Shown here: in pieces, positions 37,436 through 46,958 of the stretch
Position numbering within the stretch: the stretch's first letter is position 1
Layout of the letters: the number at the start of each line of letters is the position of its first letter
Assembly (NCBI GenBank): GCA_016705125.1
Contig: JADIYW010000002.1
Span: 165,198 to 229,197 of the forward strand
Length of the DNA: 64,000 nt
Origin: Bacteroidota bacterium
GTDB taxonomy: Bacteria; Bacteroidota; Bacteroidia; Chitinophagales; JADIYW01
Direction of reading: 5' to 3'
Translations under genes and position numbers: made by a program
The notes under the pieces: model-generated
The model's input: only the letters and a program-made list of their open reading frames with translations
Told to the model about the DNA's origin: nothing
Databases searched by the model: none

Positions 37436-38487
37436 CTAATAAATGAATCTACTTTTTAATTGCTGGTTCAACCATCTTCCAACTGGAATTTCGACAAAAA
37501 AAGTAATGCATGTAGCCATTAAAATTACTATAGGTAAGGCAACCAAACTTGCCTGCCAAAGGTTGAAACTACAATGTTTTTCCAAATAAGGAATAATCAA
37601 ATCGATACTGAAAAATTGGTGAATAAGATATAAAGCAAACGATATTTTGCCAAGGAATAGAGTGATATCATTTACAATAAAATTCAATTTATTGTTTACA
37701 AAAAGCAAAAACAAAACAAAATAGAACACAAGCATTCCCAAATATTGATCCCACGAAATAAAGGGCTGCCATCTATCGGTATTATCGAGCAATAAAAGTT
37801 GAATTACAAAACCGAAAAGCAGGAACACATAATTGGAAATTATTTTTTTTTTTCATTTCCGTTTTTTATTTGATAAAAAAATATGCCAGCTAAGAACAAT
37901 GGCAAATGGTTAAATAAAGGGAAAAAATATTTTATGTTTTGAAATAGATTTGGATAATTTATTGGCAAAATAATTTCATAGCACAGTAAAACAAACATTG
38001 ACAAAAATGCGACAATACTGAAATATTTAATTAACCTCGCTTTAAAAACGAGTAACATCAAAAAGTAAAAAAGAAGTTCAATAATCATCGTCCAATATGG
38101 GCCATCGAGGTCGGGAATTTTGAAATAATATTGCAGCATGGTCATATTTGGAAGGTATTGTGCAAAACTTATTTGATCTATTGTAATCACATTATATGCC
38201 ATTTTTAAAATTATTTGCCCAATAAAAGTAATGGTTACACAAGTCCAATAGGTTGGAAAAAGTCTTGTAAACCGATTAATAACAAACTCCCTACCTGAAG
38301 AAACCTTGTTTAGTGTCATAAAAATGACAAAACCACTGATGATGAAAAACAAATCGACACCAGTAATGCCTAAATTAAAACCCAAGTTGGCTTCAGGTTT
38401 TTCCATTGTATAATGAAAAAAAATCACCAACATGGCAGCTAAGCCGCGCAATGCATCTAGTTCTTTGTATCTAAATGATTTATCCAA
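37436..38487 (-). CDS. Acyltransferase 3 family membrane protein (OafA-like), frameshift at A11
   Basis: First frame (ATG 38487): MDKSFRYKELDALRGLAAML with the family hallmark R-G-x-A-A and an early His (FFHYTMEKP), then GVDLFFIISGFVIF and several membrane helices. It stops in a run of 11 A (37843-37853 as T on the plus strand). With 12 A the frame continues IISNYVFLLFGFVIQ and on to LYLIHQFFSIDLIIPY and the C-terminus, about 350 residues and ten helices, normal for the family. These enzymes O-acylate cell-surface glycans. The run length is the likeliest error site. Confidence 0.9.
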
Positions 38488-38556
38488 TTATTTGTAAGCT
38501 ATAAAGTAGCCTTGTAAACATAATAATATAAAAGCAAAAAATAAAATTCAAAAAAA

Positions 38557-38740
38557 TCTATTTCTTCAACCTATCCTTAAAAATTTTCTCAAACTTGTCT
38601 ATTTTGGGTTGTATCACCATTTGGCAATAGCCTTGGCTTTTGTTATTATTGAAATAGTCTTGGTGGTAATCTTCTGCTTTATAAAAAATAGTAAATGGTT
38701 CCAATTGGGTTACGATGGGCGAATCATATAACACTTTATT
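38557..38740 (-). pseudogene. Orphan 3' fragment of msrA (left direct repeat of the island)
   Basis: It encodes VLYDSPIVTQLEPFTIFYKA then EDYHQDYFNNNKSQGYCQMV and ends IFKDRLKK-stop, matching the C-terminus of the intact MsrAB at 51026 almost residue for residue, with no upstream part. At the DNA level the two segments are about nine-tenths identical and lie in the same orientation about 12.5 kb apart. It is a duplicate left by an integration or recombination event. Confidence 0.9.
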
Positions 38741-38753
38741 TATAATATTTTTT

Positions 38754-39386
38754 TTAGTGCGAATCTAAATCAACAAAATTATTTTCCGCTTGTAACCATT
38801 CTGCTTGTAAAAAAAATGGAATATTTTGTTGCTCACAAGCTCTTACAGTATGTCCAGTGCCACCGCCTTTTGGGTTTTCTAAATTGATATAAAAAATAGC
38901 TGCTGTCGCGGGTAGAAATCCATTTGCCTTTGAGCCATAAACTTTCAATACATCACGTATCAAAAGTTTAGCATTTTCGGCAGCCCGATTTTTAATGCCT
39001 TTCATATAGCAATCTGTAAGGAATTTGTACGTTGGTGTTGCTTCTATGGTTTTGTCCACCAAAAACTGCAATTCATCCGTTGGTAAATCTTCCAAACTAA
39101 TCATTCTTGCGTGTTGTATTAATCTCTTTTTTCCCATCCCTGTGGCTGGCAGTACATATTCTAATCTGGTAGGGTCTACTAGTGCTATACCTTTTGCAAA
39201 TGCTTCATCGCTGCCAGTGGCATTGCCAGTTCTAAATATACACCTTGGATATTTTGTAGCTAATTGTTGTGCTAATGCAATTAATTTTGGCGCATCGGAT
39301 TCTGCCAATTTTCGCGTGCCTTCTAATAATATTATTTCATTAGAAGACGATGTAAGATTTACAGTAAATTCTTTAAAACTCATCAT
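38754..39386 (-). CDS. SLOG/DprA-like nucleotide-binding protein next to AAA ATPase
   Basis: About 210 residues from MMSFKEF (39386); an ATG at 39407 inside the ATPase gene is less likely. A Rossmann-like core is suggested by IILLEGTRKLAESDAPKLIA, then FRTGNATGSDEAFAKGIALV, the Gly-rich nucleotide loop seen in SLOG/DprA-type proteins, and VLPATGMGKKRL. A later GGGTGHTVRACEQQNIPFFL resembles the second half of the fold. SLOG domains bind or process nucleotides and sense signals in conflict systems. The start is coupled to the AAA gene stop, so the two act together. Exact role unknown. Confidence 0.72.
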   Translation of the reverse strand: MMSFKEFTVNLTSSSNEIILLEGTRKLAESDAPKLIALAQQLATKYPRCIFRTGNATGSDEAFAKGIALVDPTRLEYVLPATGMGKKRLIQHARMISLEDLPTDELQFLVDKTIEATPTYKFLTDCYMKGIKNRAAENAKLLIRDVLKVYGSKANGFLPATAAIFYINLENPKGGGTGHTVRACEQQNIPFFLQAEWLQAENNFVDLDSH

Positions 39387-39390
39387 AATT

Positions 39391-41064
39391 TTATTTTTTA
39401 AACCCAATACTATTCAGTAAATTTTTATTAAAATTTTCTTGTTTGCAAGTATCCTTGTACCAGTTTATATCTGGGTGTATGCCATGTATAACTTGGTGCA
39501 TTGTGGCTTTGCGTACTATGTTTTGTATTACACCACCGCTAAAATCATAGGCATTGGCAAGCTGTAGCAAATCTTCGTCATTCAATTGTTTTAATAATGA
39601 ACGATATATTTTAAAACGGGTATCAATGGTTGGAATATTCAATTCCAATTTAAATAAAAAACGTCTATCAAAAGCATTATCAATATTATCAATTAAGTTG
39701 GTTGTAGCCATCAAAATACCTTTAAAATCTTCCATTTCTTGTAGTATAATATTTTGAATTTCATTCTCTGTTTGTGCGGTATTTGATGAGCTGCTATCTT
39801 TACGTTTATTGATAACGCCATCTGCCTCATTAAAGAAAAGTATTGGAATATTATCTTGCGTTTTCATGTATTTATAATAGTCATCAAAAAGTTTTTTTAT
39901 TATTTTTTGCGATTCGCCAAACCACATACTTTTTAAATTACTTATATCTACTCTATAAATATTGCGTTGTGTTTGCTTTGCCATCTGATAAACCGTTTCT
40001 GTTTTTCCTGTACCTGGTTTTCCATGAAGCAATATAGTTATACCACTTGGCATATTATTTTCTTTTAAACGATTGGATATGCATTTAAATTTTTCTTCTT
40101 GTAGTAAGTTTTGTATAAAATCAATCGTTTTAAAATCATCGGTATTGTAAAAAAGAGATTTATCCTTAATTTCGTTTGCTAAAATAATATTTTTCTCCCC
40201 TTTGTCTTTTGCGCTGCCAACGCAAATCATACTTGCATCATCACCAAACAAATACTCCGCACCATTTTTGGTGAGTTCAATGTCTACATCATTTCTCCAA
40301 TTGTGTGGTTTTACTATTAATATTTCTAATTTGAAAAGCGTTGTTGTATTAAAGTCTCTTAAAATAGCTCTTTTTAAATCATGAAAATGGCTTCCCTTTT
40401 CCCAAAAAATTTCATCTAAAATAATATTTAAATTTATATCGTAATCTCCTTTATAATAACTAACCACAACATACAATAAAAATAATTTAAGCTCAAAAGT
40501 TAGTTCTAACGATAATAATTTATTTGCAAAAAATATATGTTTATTGATTTCTAATAAATCAGTTATTTCTTCCCAAGCCTCATCAAAACTTATTTCCTTT
40601 TCTACGTATTGATCCAACAATTTTTGGATTTCAGCAAGTAATGAAATATTAGAATCAATGGGTGCTTCTTTCTTTGGTTCGGTATTATTTAAAATAGATT
40701 TTATAATGTCTTTTTTAAAAAGGTAGCTAAATTGTTCCCTTTTTAGTGTATGTCTATCATAGTTTAAGGCAATCAGTTTTTTCTGTAATAAAATACGTAT
40801 TGATGGTTCGTGTTTAAGCAGTTCAATGGGAGTGCAATCTAAATGATAAGCTATATCTTTAATATCAAAACTACAACTATTTTCAAAGAACTTTGAAAAC
40901 ATAATGGCAAACATCAAAGCTTCTTCTGATGTGCAATTGTATTTATCTTTTACTGGTTTGCAAAGTTTTTTGATTTGCAAGGAATCAAACGCTTCCAGTT
41001 TTTTATCTTTTGTTTGTTTAAATATTTCAATAATGGAGTGCAAAATAATGTTTTCTTTTTTCAT
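39391..41064 (-). CDS. AAA ATPase of the island, unit 1
   Basis: 557 residues. Residues 1 to about 290 are a helical region with winged-helix-like segments (IAYHLDCTPIELLKHEPSIR) and no known domain. The AAA module is about 335-530: Walker A GKPGTGKT (348-355), Walker B ILFFNEAD (about 408-415) with Asn where Asp is usual, sensor 1 MATTNL, arginine finger FDRRF (465-469), then SGGVIQNIVRKA. The pore-like WFGES at 381-385 suggests substrate threading. N-for-D in Walker B recurs in this AAA branch. Partner gene is the SLOG protein. It is transcribed from the leader at 41065-41380. Confidence 0.85.
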   Translation of the reverse strand: MKKENIILHSIIEIFKQTKDKKLEAFDSLQIKKLCKPVKDKYNCTSEEALMFAIMFSKFFENSCSFDIKDIAYHLDCTPIELLKHEPSIRILLQKKLIALNYDRHTLKREQFSYLFKKDIIKSILNNTEPKKEAPIDSNISLLAEIQKLLDQYVEKEISFDEAWEEITDLLEINKHIFFANKLLSLELTFELKLFLLYVVVSYYKGDYDINLNIILDEIFWEKGSHFHDLKRAILRDFNTTTLFKLEILIVKPHNWRNDVDIELTKNGAEYLFGDDASMICVGSAKDKGEKNIILANEIKDKSLFYNTDDFKTIDFIQNLLQEEKFKCISNRLKENNMPSGITILLHGKPGTGKTETVYQMAKQTQRNIYRVDISNLKSMWFGESQKIIKKLFDDYYKYMKTQDNIPILFFNEADGVINKRKDSSSSNTAQTENEIQNIILQEMEDFKGILMATTNLIDNIDNAFDRRFLFKLELNIPTIDTRFKIYRSLLKQLNDEDLLQLANAYDFSGGVIQNIVRKATMHQVIHGIHPDINWYKDTCKQENFNKNLLNSIGFKK

Positions 41065-41380
41065 AATGTATAGTGTTTTAGGATTAAAAAATGCTTAAAA
41101 TGTTAATGTTCATAATTAACAAGTAGAAAATAATCAAATGCTACGACAAAAAATGTCGTATATAATTAAATTAAAAAGACCTATTGATCATTAGGTATTT
41201 TTAAACAGAATATAACTGTTTTGATATTGGTATCGCGACTTAATACAACTAATTCCCTTTGTTATAATGCAAAGATACAAAGCCAAACTGATAAAATCAA
41301 GTATACAAAATATTGACAATCAATCAATTGTGATTTTATAAAAAAAATAAAATCTGAAAACAACAAACTTTTAGTTTGCA
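41065..41380 (-). promoter_or_regulatory. Leader and promoter of unit 1 (copy 1 of a duplicated control region)
   Basis: Promoter: TATCTTTG (-7, 41270-41277) with CTTG (-33, 41298-41301) 20 bases upstream, matching the Bacteroidota TTTG/TAnnTTTG form. This places the start near 41263 and a leader of about 200 bases. In the leader: CCTATTGATCATTAGG (41180-41195), a near-palindrome, and TACGACAAAAAATGTCGTA (41142-41160), a perfect 7-bp inverted repeat with 5-base spacer. The same elements occur at 50157-50465. The rest, up to 41506, is AT-rich without a gene. Confidence 0.8.
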
Positions 41381-41506
41381 TACTTTTTGAAGTAGCGTCG
41401 CCAACGCTTTTATAATGGCTCAATGCCAATTCTCTTGGGATGTTGTTGTTTTTTGTAAATTAAAAATTGAAAAAAAAGAAAACAAAAATATCCTTTTTAT
41501 AAAAAA

Positions 41507-43447
41507 TTAAACTGCTTTCGTTGTCCAGTGTTTCCAAATAATAACCATTGCCATAGTGTCTAATTGGCAATAATTAAGTAATTCTTGTTTTAATCTTTCT
41601 CTTCTGTTAGCATCTGTTTTGCCTTTGCCAAAGAGCATTTCCTGATAGGCACGCATGGCTCCGCTGCCTTCTTTCACGGTTTCATAATTCTCAGCCGTTT
41701 CAAATTCTAATTCGTCCCAACGGTTTTTTAAGGTTTCGTACGGACTTAAAATATTTCCGTTTTCATCTTGCTTGAAATATTGTTTAAAGTAAGGAACATC
41801 GTGCAGGTATTTATTGAAATTCCAGGTTGCTGGTAAAGTCTTTTTAATAGACGTTCTGCCTTTCATGTATGGATGAAAATAATGCTTTAGCGTGAGCGCA
41901 TTCATATCAATTAATCTACCTAGTCTTGGATTCGCTTTTTTATCACTTTCTTTTGTAATATTAAACAACCAAGTTTTTAGTTTTTCATTTCTATAACCAT
42001 TTACATAATTATCTGGATTTTCTAGTTGTTCTAAGATTTTTCTAAGTACAGTATTTTCATGAGTCGCCCACATTAATGGTGTTCCTGTTTCACCGATTTG
42101 TTTCATCAAGCTTTCTGCAAATCTAAAATTCGGGAAAGTCGTTTCTGTATTTATCCATTCTGAATGTATTGGAGCATCACCAAGCTTTTCGATGGCATGA
42201 CAACTCCACTGAAACGCTATGGTTTCATAAGGTCGCATACCTTTGTGGTGCGGAATGGCGCATGTCAGCGTTTCAAAGTCTATGAAATGCAAAGGATATT
42301 TCCAACCAGACAATTCATCGCTCAACTCTTCAGAAAAATATTCTGTTCCGTTTTTTGTGTTTTCATATTGTATAATTTGTCTTTCGTTTCTTGAACCAAC
42401 TTCGCCTTTTGTCGTTACAAAATCTGTAATGTCGTAATCAAAAATGGATAATGCTTTTTCTGATTTTAGTTTGACATTAACCAATGGTTCACTAGTTCCA
42501 CCAATGGTGCCACCGTAATATAATTCTGAGATATGATTTTTTGTATATGCTCTTTTTCCTAAACATTGAAAGTAACCATCTTTGTTTTTGTCATCCGGAT
42601 TTTTGAACTCACAGGCAAAACATTTTTTAGAAATTAAATCCTTAATTATTGGAGCTTCTTCTTTGTTTAAGTACCTAAGATAAAGTGCTGTTCTTTTTTT
42701 TATATCTTCCATCATCTTATCTACATCATCATTGACATTCAAAGTTTGCAGAATGCTCTTGTTATTTTCCCAAAGTTCTTTTTCCTTTCCTTGTTGAGTA
42801 AAAGTAACTTCAATGGAATTAAAATCACCTATTTTTATTCTATCCGTAATCTCAAACCAAGAAGCTAAATTTTCTATTTGTGTAGCATTAGATTTATTCG
42901 GCATTAATAAATTTGCTTCAACGGTAAAACTTGGAAATGATGTTTCATGCTCTTTTAAAAATTCGCTTAACACCAATTTTTGATAAGCAACATCTTCAAT
43001 GTATTCTTTTAATTTTTTCTTTTGAGTAGTGCTTTTATCTTCATCTTCCTCTACCGTTTCGTGCGATTTTGCTTTTACTTCTAATATTTGAAAATGGTTG
43101 TTGGTTTTGATTAAAACATCAATTCTAATCAACATTTGCCCAGTAGAAATAGCCGGTTCAAACAAGATTATTTTCTCATTTTCAAAGAGTAATTTTTCTG
43201 TTTGTTCAATAGCTTGTTTTGAATTTCTATCTGATGTGATTTCTTTACACACATATCCATTTTCTCTAGCATATTGCTCATACATTACAGTAGCCATTTT
43301 ACCAACTATGTAACCGCCTTCTGCTAATATTTGCAGGAATTCATTTTCTTCATTTGAATTAGGATATTTCGCTTTTTTATATAGCAGTTTCTGTGGACAA
43401 TCAGAAGCTAATTTAAAGTCGGATTTGGAAAGTGTTGGATTAGCCAT
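41507..43447 (-). CDS. Cas4-like PD-(D/E)XK plus DEDD exonuclease fusion (DUF2779 type)
   Basis: 646 residues. N-terminal nuclease: SKSDFKLASDCPQKLLYKK, then the core Asp110 (LIRIDVLI) and Glu123-x-Lys125 (ILEVKAKS). Cys17 with Cys276, Cys279 and Cys295 (KKCFACEF ... FQC) is the four-Cys Fe-S pattern of Cas4/AddB nucleases. C-terminal RNase H-like exonuclease: HFIDFETLTCAIPHHKG (Asp390, Glu392), IDMNALTLKHYF and NYCQLDTMAMVIIW, the DEDD acidic set. Both activities should act on DNA or RNA ends. It overlaps the preceding gene by 8 bases, tying it to the McrBC operon. Confidence 0.85.
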   Translation of the reverse strand: MANPTLSKSDFKLASDCPQKLLYKKAKYPNSNEENEFLQILAEGGYIVGKMATVMYEQYARENGYVCKEITSDRNSKQAIEQTEKLLFENEKIILFEPAISTGQMLIRIDVLIKTNNHFQILEVKAKSHETVEEDEDKSTTQKKKLKEYIEDVAYQKLVLSEFLKEHETSFPSFTVEANLLMPNKSNATQIENLASWFEITDRIKIGDFNSIEVTFTQQGKEKELWENNKSILQTLNVNDDVDKMMEDIKKRTALYLRYLNKEEAPIIKDLISKKCFACEFKNPDDKNKDGYFQCLGKRAYTKNHISELYYGGTIGGTSEPLVNVKLKSEKALSIFDYDITDFVTTKGEVGSRNERQIIQYENTKNGTEYFSEELSDELSGWKYPLHFIDFETLTCAIPHHKGMRPYETIAFQWSCHAIEKLGDAPIHSEWINTETTFPNFRFAESLMKQIGETGTPLMWATHENTVLRKILEQLENPDNYVNGYRNEKLKTWLFNITKESDKKANPRLGRLIDMNALTLKHYFHPYMKGRTSIKKTLPATWNFNKYLHDVPYFKQYFKQDENGNILSPYETLKNRWDELEFETAENYETVKEGSGAMRAYQEMLFGKGKTDANRRERLKQELLNYCQLDTMAMVIIWKHWTTKAV

Positions 43448-43910
43448 TTTGTTGTTTTTGTTGTTGAGTTAAATAATATTTTTCTGCAGCGTTTAAATTT
43501 TCAATGCCACCTTTTAGATTTATTTTATCTAATATTTCATCGGTGTTGTAATGCAACAAATCTCCATAGGCTTGTATAAAAGCTTCATCTGTTACTGTTA
43601 AATTTTTTGAATTATTAAGCGCAGCTAAATAGGCAAATAAATTGTCGTTGTTATCATCTGCTTTAAAGGAATCTGCTTCTATGAGTTTGCTATTGGTAAG
43701 CAATGTTTGAAATGGAGCGATAATATAAATGCCAACTTCACATTCCTGTATTAATTCAATAATTGCGGAAGTAGCAGCATTTAAAAAAAGCAGTACAGCA
43801 CCTTTGTCATCCAAAATAATTTTGTTGTAATGCTGCAAGGCAAGTTGCACATGAAACTCTCCGAGCTGTTTGCGTTTTGGATTATTTAAGAATAGAATAA
43901 AATGGTGCAT
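43440..43910 (-). CDS. Small unknown protein of the McrBC operon
   Basis: 156 residues, soluble, mixed alpha/beta (MHHFILFLNNPKRKQLGEFH, then KIILDDKGAVLLFLNAATSA). The C-terminal half is acidic (DSFKADDNNDNLFAYLAALN) and ends with Gln repeats. Not recognised. It starts 8 bases after the mcrC stop and overlaps the DUF2779 nuclease gene, so it is probably part of the same assembly, either an adaptor or regulator of the nuclease. Confidence 0.7.
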   Translation of the reverse strand: MHHFILFLNNPKRKQLGEFHVQLALQHYNKIILDDKGAVLLFLNAATSAIIELIQECEVGIYIIAPFQTLLTNSKLIEADSFKADDNNDNLFAYLAALNNSKNLTVTDEAFIQAYGDLLHYNTDEILDKINLKGGIENLNAAEKYYLTQQQKQQNG

Positions 43911-43918
43911 GTAATTTT

Positions 43919-45355
43919 TTATTTTTCAGTAGTTTGAATTTTAAATATCTCATCGAATTTTTTAAATAAATTAGCTTCTATGTTATTTACATTTTCGGAT
44001 ATTATTGGTAGGTTATAAGCATTAATTTTTATTGGCTTTTCTTTATTTTTATCAAAAAGATCTGTAATCTCAAAATTTGCTTCATCTTTCATTTGTTCAG
44101 CACATTTAGGATAAAAAAGCATAAAATCTTTTACATCTTTTCTTATGGCGTAACTTGCCATTTGATACATGTCTAATTGCGAAATTCCTTTCTTTTTGTT
44201 GTTTTTATCAAATGAATCTTGTTTTCTGATTTTATATTTTGTATCAATAATGTATTTAATATTTTTTACTTCACACTCTATATCTGTTTTTAAACTAAAA
44301 ACATTTTCTAAGTTTCCATTAATTACTGTAGTTGCTAATTTAATTTCACTATTTTGAGTAGTTAAATGTTTCTGGTTATTCTCAATTAAATAATTATCCA
44401 GCATTGTTGAGATAAAACCTTCAAATATTTTTTCCATTGGTAAAAGAAAACAAAAATTGTCTGAATTATAACTATCATTATTGAAGGTTTGCTGTTCCAA
44501 TATCATTTTACACCAATAAAGAATTTCTTTGTATTCTGAAAATAAATCACTGATTTGTATGCGTTCTATTTCCTGTATGGTACAAACACGATCTTCTACT
44601 TCATCCAGAATAAAAACGATATTATCGAGTTTTGAGATAGATGTATTTTTTGCTTTATGTTTCAAAACTCTAGTAACATATTTAATAACTTGATTTACTT
44701 TATTGTCATACACAAATGGCTCATATACACAGTCTATCTGGTGCCAGTTTCCGTTAGAAAGCCCATGATTTATATAAGCCGGAAAATTAATTCTACCTTT
44801 CGGCGATTGCAAAATTTCTTCCACTTCTTCGTAACGACTGAATGGTTTTTGGCTCACTGCATCTTCAATTAATGTGGCGATATAATAAATCAAAAACTCT
44901 GGAAAATCTTCTATGGAAATATTATCTAAAGTAGTATTATTTACACGAGCAGGCAGCCAGTCACAATGTTTAAGCCAAAAGAAAATATGTTGCAACCAAT
45001 TGTTTTTGTCTGTAGGTTGAATCTCTCCATTTTTTTTATAAAATATCTTTGGATATATTTCGATTATCTTTTCGCCATGTTGGATGAACCCAATGTAATT
45101 ATTTGGTTTTATTGACTTTCTGTCTAAAGAAACAAATCGTTGTTTAGATTTTTTGACATCACCAATTTCTTCCTCATCTTCAACATTTTCTTCGGTTTCT
45201 TTGTTTATCTGATTATAAAAATTATTATCAGTTGGTTTTGAAATCAACGTATTCCAAACTGTTTCAAGTATAGTTTCTAATTCATCTACATTACCTATTG
45301 TAATTGAGTCAATATTTTTGTGTTCAAATAATATTATGTGATTGCTTTCTGACAT
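43919..45355 (-). CDS. mcrC: McrC-like nuclease subunit
   Basis: 478 residues. The N-terminal beta region (VSLDRKSIKPNNYIGFIQHG then EKIIEIYPKIF) is the McrC-type module, the middle is helical (SPKGRINFPAYINHGLSNGN; VYEPFVYDNKVNQVIKYVTR), and the C-terminus holds a PD-(D/E)XK nuclease core with DIECEVKNIKYIIDTKYKI (Asp and Lys of the D-x-K pattern). McrC is activated by the McrB motor to cut DNA. An acidic insert (NKETEENVEDEEEIGD) near the start is unusual. It lies 2 bases after the mcrB stop. Confidence 0.9.
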   Translation of the reverse strand: MSESNHIILFEHKNIDSITIGNVDELETILETVWNTLISKPTDNNFYNQINKETEENVEDEEEIGDVKKSKQRFVSLDRKSIKPNNYIGFIQHGEKIIEIYPKIFYKKNGEIQPTDKNNWLQHIFFWLKHCDWLPARVNNTTLDNISIEDFPEFLIYYIATLIEDAVSQKPFSRYEEVEEILQSPKGRINFPAYINHGLSNGNWHQIDCVYEPFVYDNKVNQVIKYVTRVLKHKAKNTSISKLDNIVFILDEVEDRVCTIQEIERIQISDLFSEYKEILYWCKMILEQQTFNNDSYNSDNFCFLLPMEKIFEGFISTMLDNYLIENNQKHLTTQNSEIKLATTVINGNLENVFSLKTDIECEVKNIKYIIDTKYKIRKQDSFDKNNKKKGISQLDMYQMASYAIRKDVKDFMLFYPKCAEQMKDEANFEITDLFDKNKEKPIKINAYNLPIISENVNNIEANLFKKFDEIFKIQTTEK

Positions 45356-45357
45356 TG

Positions 45358-46839
45358 TTAAGAATTAATTTGGTCTTCAGTTTTTGTTTCTTTAATATCA
45401 CTTGATGTTGGTAACATTTTTCCAATAAACTCTTTAAATAAACCTTCTTTATCTTTAGGAATAACCTTGGTAACCAATTCCGTATTGTTATTAAAATATT
45501 CCATCAATAAAGGAAAAACTTTGAGTTTCATTACTTTATCAGTATCCAAATCTTTCATAAAAAATGCATGTCCTATTTGGAAATCAGCACTTTTGTTTCC
45601 TATTTTTTTATCTGTTATGTTTGTATTTATTGCTTTTAATAAATCAGCATCTTTAGGATTTAATCCATCAATATCGTATTTTGGTGGCATTGGTTCAAAC
45701 TCAAATCTTCTTCTTAAAGCAATATCAATTAAGGCAATTGATTTATCAGCGGTGTTCATAGTGCCGATTAAATACAAGTTGGAAGGAACACCAAATGATT
45801 CGCCATTTGGTAAGCTAATAATCAATTCATTTTCTGCTCCAATTCTTTTGTCGTCTTCCAGCAAAGTAATTAGTTCTCCAAATACACGAGAAATATTTGC
45901 ACGGTTGATTTCATCAATGATGAGTACATAATTCTTATCCAAATTATTGTAAGCCGTTTTACACATACGATAAAATATACCATAGTTTTGTTTGAATGTT
46001 AGTTGAGCGTCATTAGCTATATTAGGTTTTAACCCAATTACAAAATCTTCATAAGTGTAGTTTTGATGAAAAGTTACAAATTCTATTTGGTTGGCATCTA
46101 GTGCAGTGTCATTGAAAGATAGTGTTTTATTGCCAGCAAATTCTTTATATTTTTCTACAATTTTTTCTCTATCTGTTTTTTCTTCATTGCTTGTAATCTT
46201 TTTATTGCTATTTGTATTTTCAATTATTTTAACAGCAAGTTCTATAGTATTGTACGTTTTACCAGTTCCTGGAGGACCGTATAGTATGGTGTTGAGTGCT
46301 TTTTTTAACTCAATTGAAATTATTTTTCCTTTTAAATTAACTGTATCTGAACTTAATTTACTAATATTATTTTCATATTCAATTTTAACTTTATCACGTA
46401 ATTGTATCCATTTTAATAAATCTGGTATAAAATCTTTATAATTTGGATTACTTATATCCATCAGTTTTATTATTATTAAATTCTTGTTTAAGCCATACTC
46501 TATCAATTTATCTTTGACTTCATTTGGATTTTTATGTCCGTTGCCAACATTCATTTTCCCATTTTCCAATAATGTAACTTGATTCCCTTCCGAAATAAAA
46601 TTATTGTCATCAACTGTATATTGTATTATGTGATTTTTCTTATCTCTAGGCTGTCTTCTTACCCAAATTTTATTTTCATTAGAATCAAATTTAATTAAAT
46701 ATAGTATGTCTTCATTAGTTTTAAATGTGTAAATATTTTCTTGAATTTCAACAAGTATAAAATCCTTGATGTTAGTATTGAGCTTAATAGTATTTAAAGA
46801 TTCATTAATCTTCTTGAAAAATGTTTTAATTATTGCCAT
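45358..46839 (-). CDS. mcrB: McrB-like AAA+ GTPase motor subunit
   Basis: 493 residues. N-terminal domain 1 to about 170 recognises the target and is unlike the methylcytosine-binding domain of E. coli. The motor holds Walker A GPPGTGKT (188-195), Walker B YVLIIDEINRANISRVFGEL (304-323) and the McrB signature TMNTADKSIALIDIALRRRF (360-379) with Arg finger. These features match McrB, a GTP-driven hexamer that drives McrC. Whether modified or unmodified foreign DNA is targeted cannot be told from sequence. Confidence 0.92.
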   Translation of the reverse strand: MAIIKTFFKKINESLNTIKLNTNIKDFILVEIQENIYTFKTNEDILYLIKFDSNENKIWVRRQPRDKKNHIIQYTVDDNNFISEGNQVTLLENGKMNVGNGHKNPNEVKDKLIEYGLNKNLIIIKLMDISNPNYKDFIPDLLKWIQLRDKVKIEYENNISKLSSDTVNLKGKIISIELKKALNTILYGPPGTGKTYNTIELAVKIIENTNSNKKITSNEEKTDREKIVEKYKEFAGNKTLSFNDTALDANQIEFVTFHQNYTYEDFVIGLKPNIANDAQLTFKQNYGIFYRMCKTAYNNLDKNYVLIIDEINRANISRVFGELITLLEDDKRIGAENELIISLPNGESFGVPSNLYLIGTMNTADKSIALIDIALRRRFEFEPMPPKYDIDGLNPKDADLLKAINTNITDKKIGNKSADFQIGHAFFMKDLDTDKVMKLKVFPLLMEYFNNNTELVTKVIPKDKEGLFKEFIGKMLPTSSDIKETKTEDQINS

Positions 46840-46958
46840 TTTGATTTTTTGTGTTTATAGTATTTTATTTGTATTATATGATAGTGCTTATTTTGCTAAA
46901 TCAGTAGATAATTTAAAATCTGATTTTAAAGCTTTAGAGTTAGATTAATAAATAGTAT

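Noticed and set aside
41142..41160. Palindrome as a rho-independent terminator or CRISPR-like repeat
   Set aside because: No T run after the stem, and only two copies 9 kb apart each in a leader; an operator is the better reading.
41507..43447. CRISPR adaptation nuclease Cas4
   Set aside because: The Cas4-like part is fused to a DEDD exonuclease and lies in an McrBC operon; no cas1, cas2 or repeat array is present.
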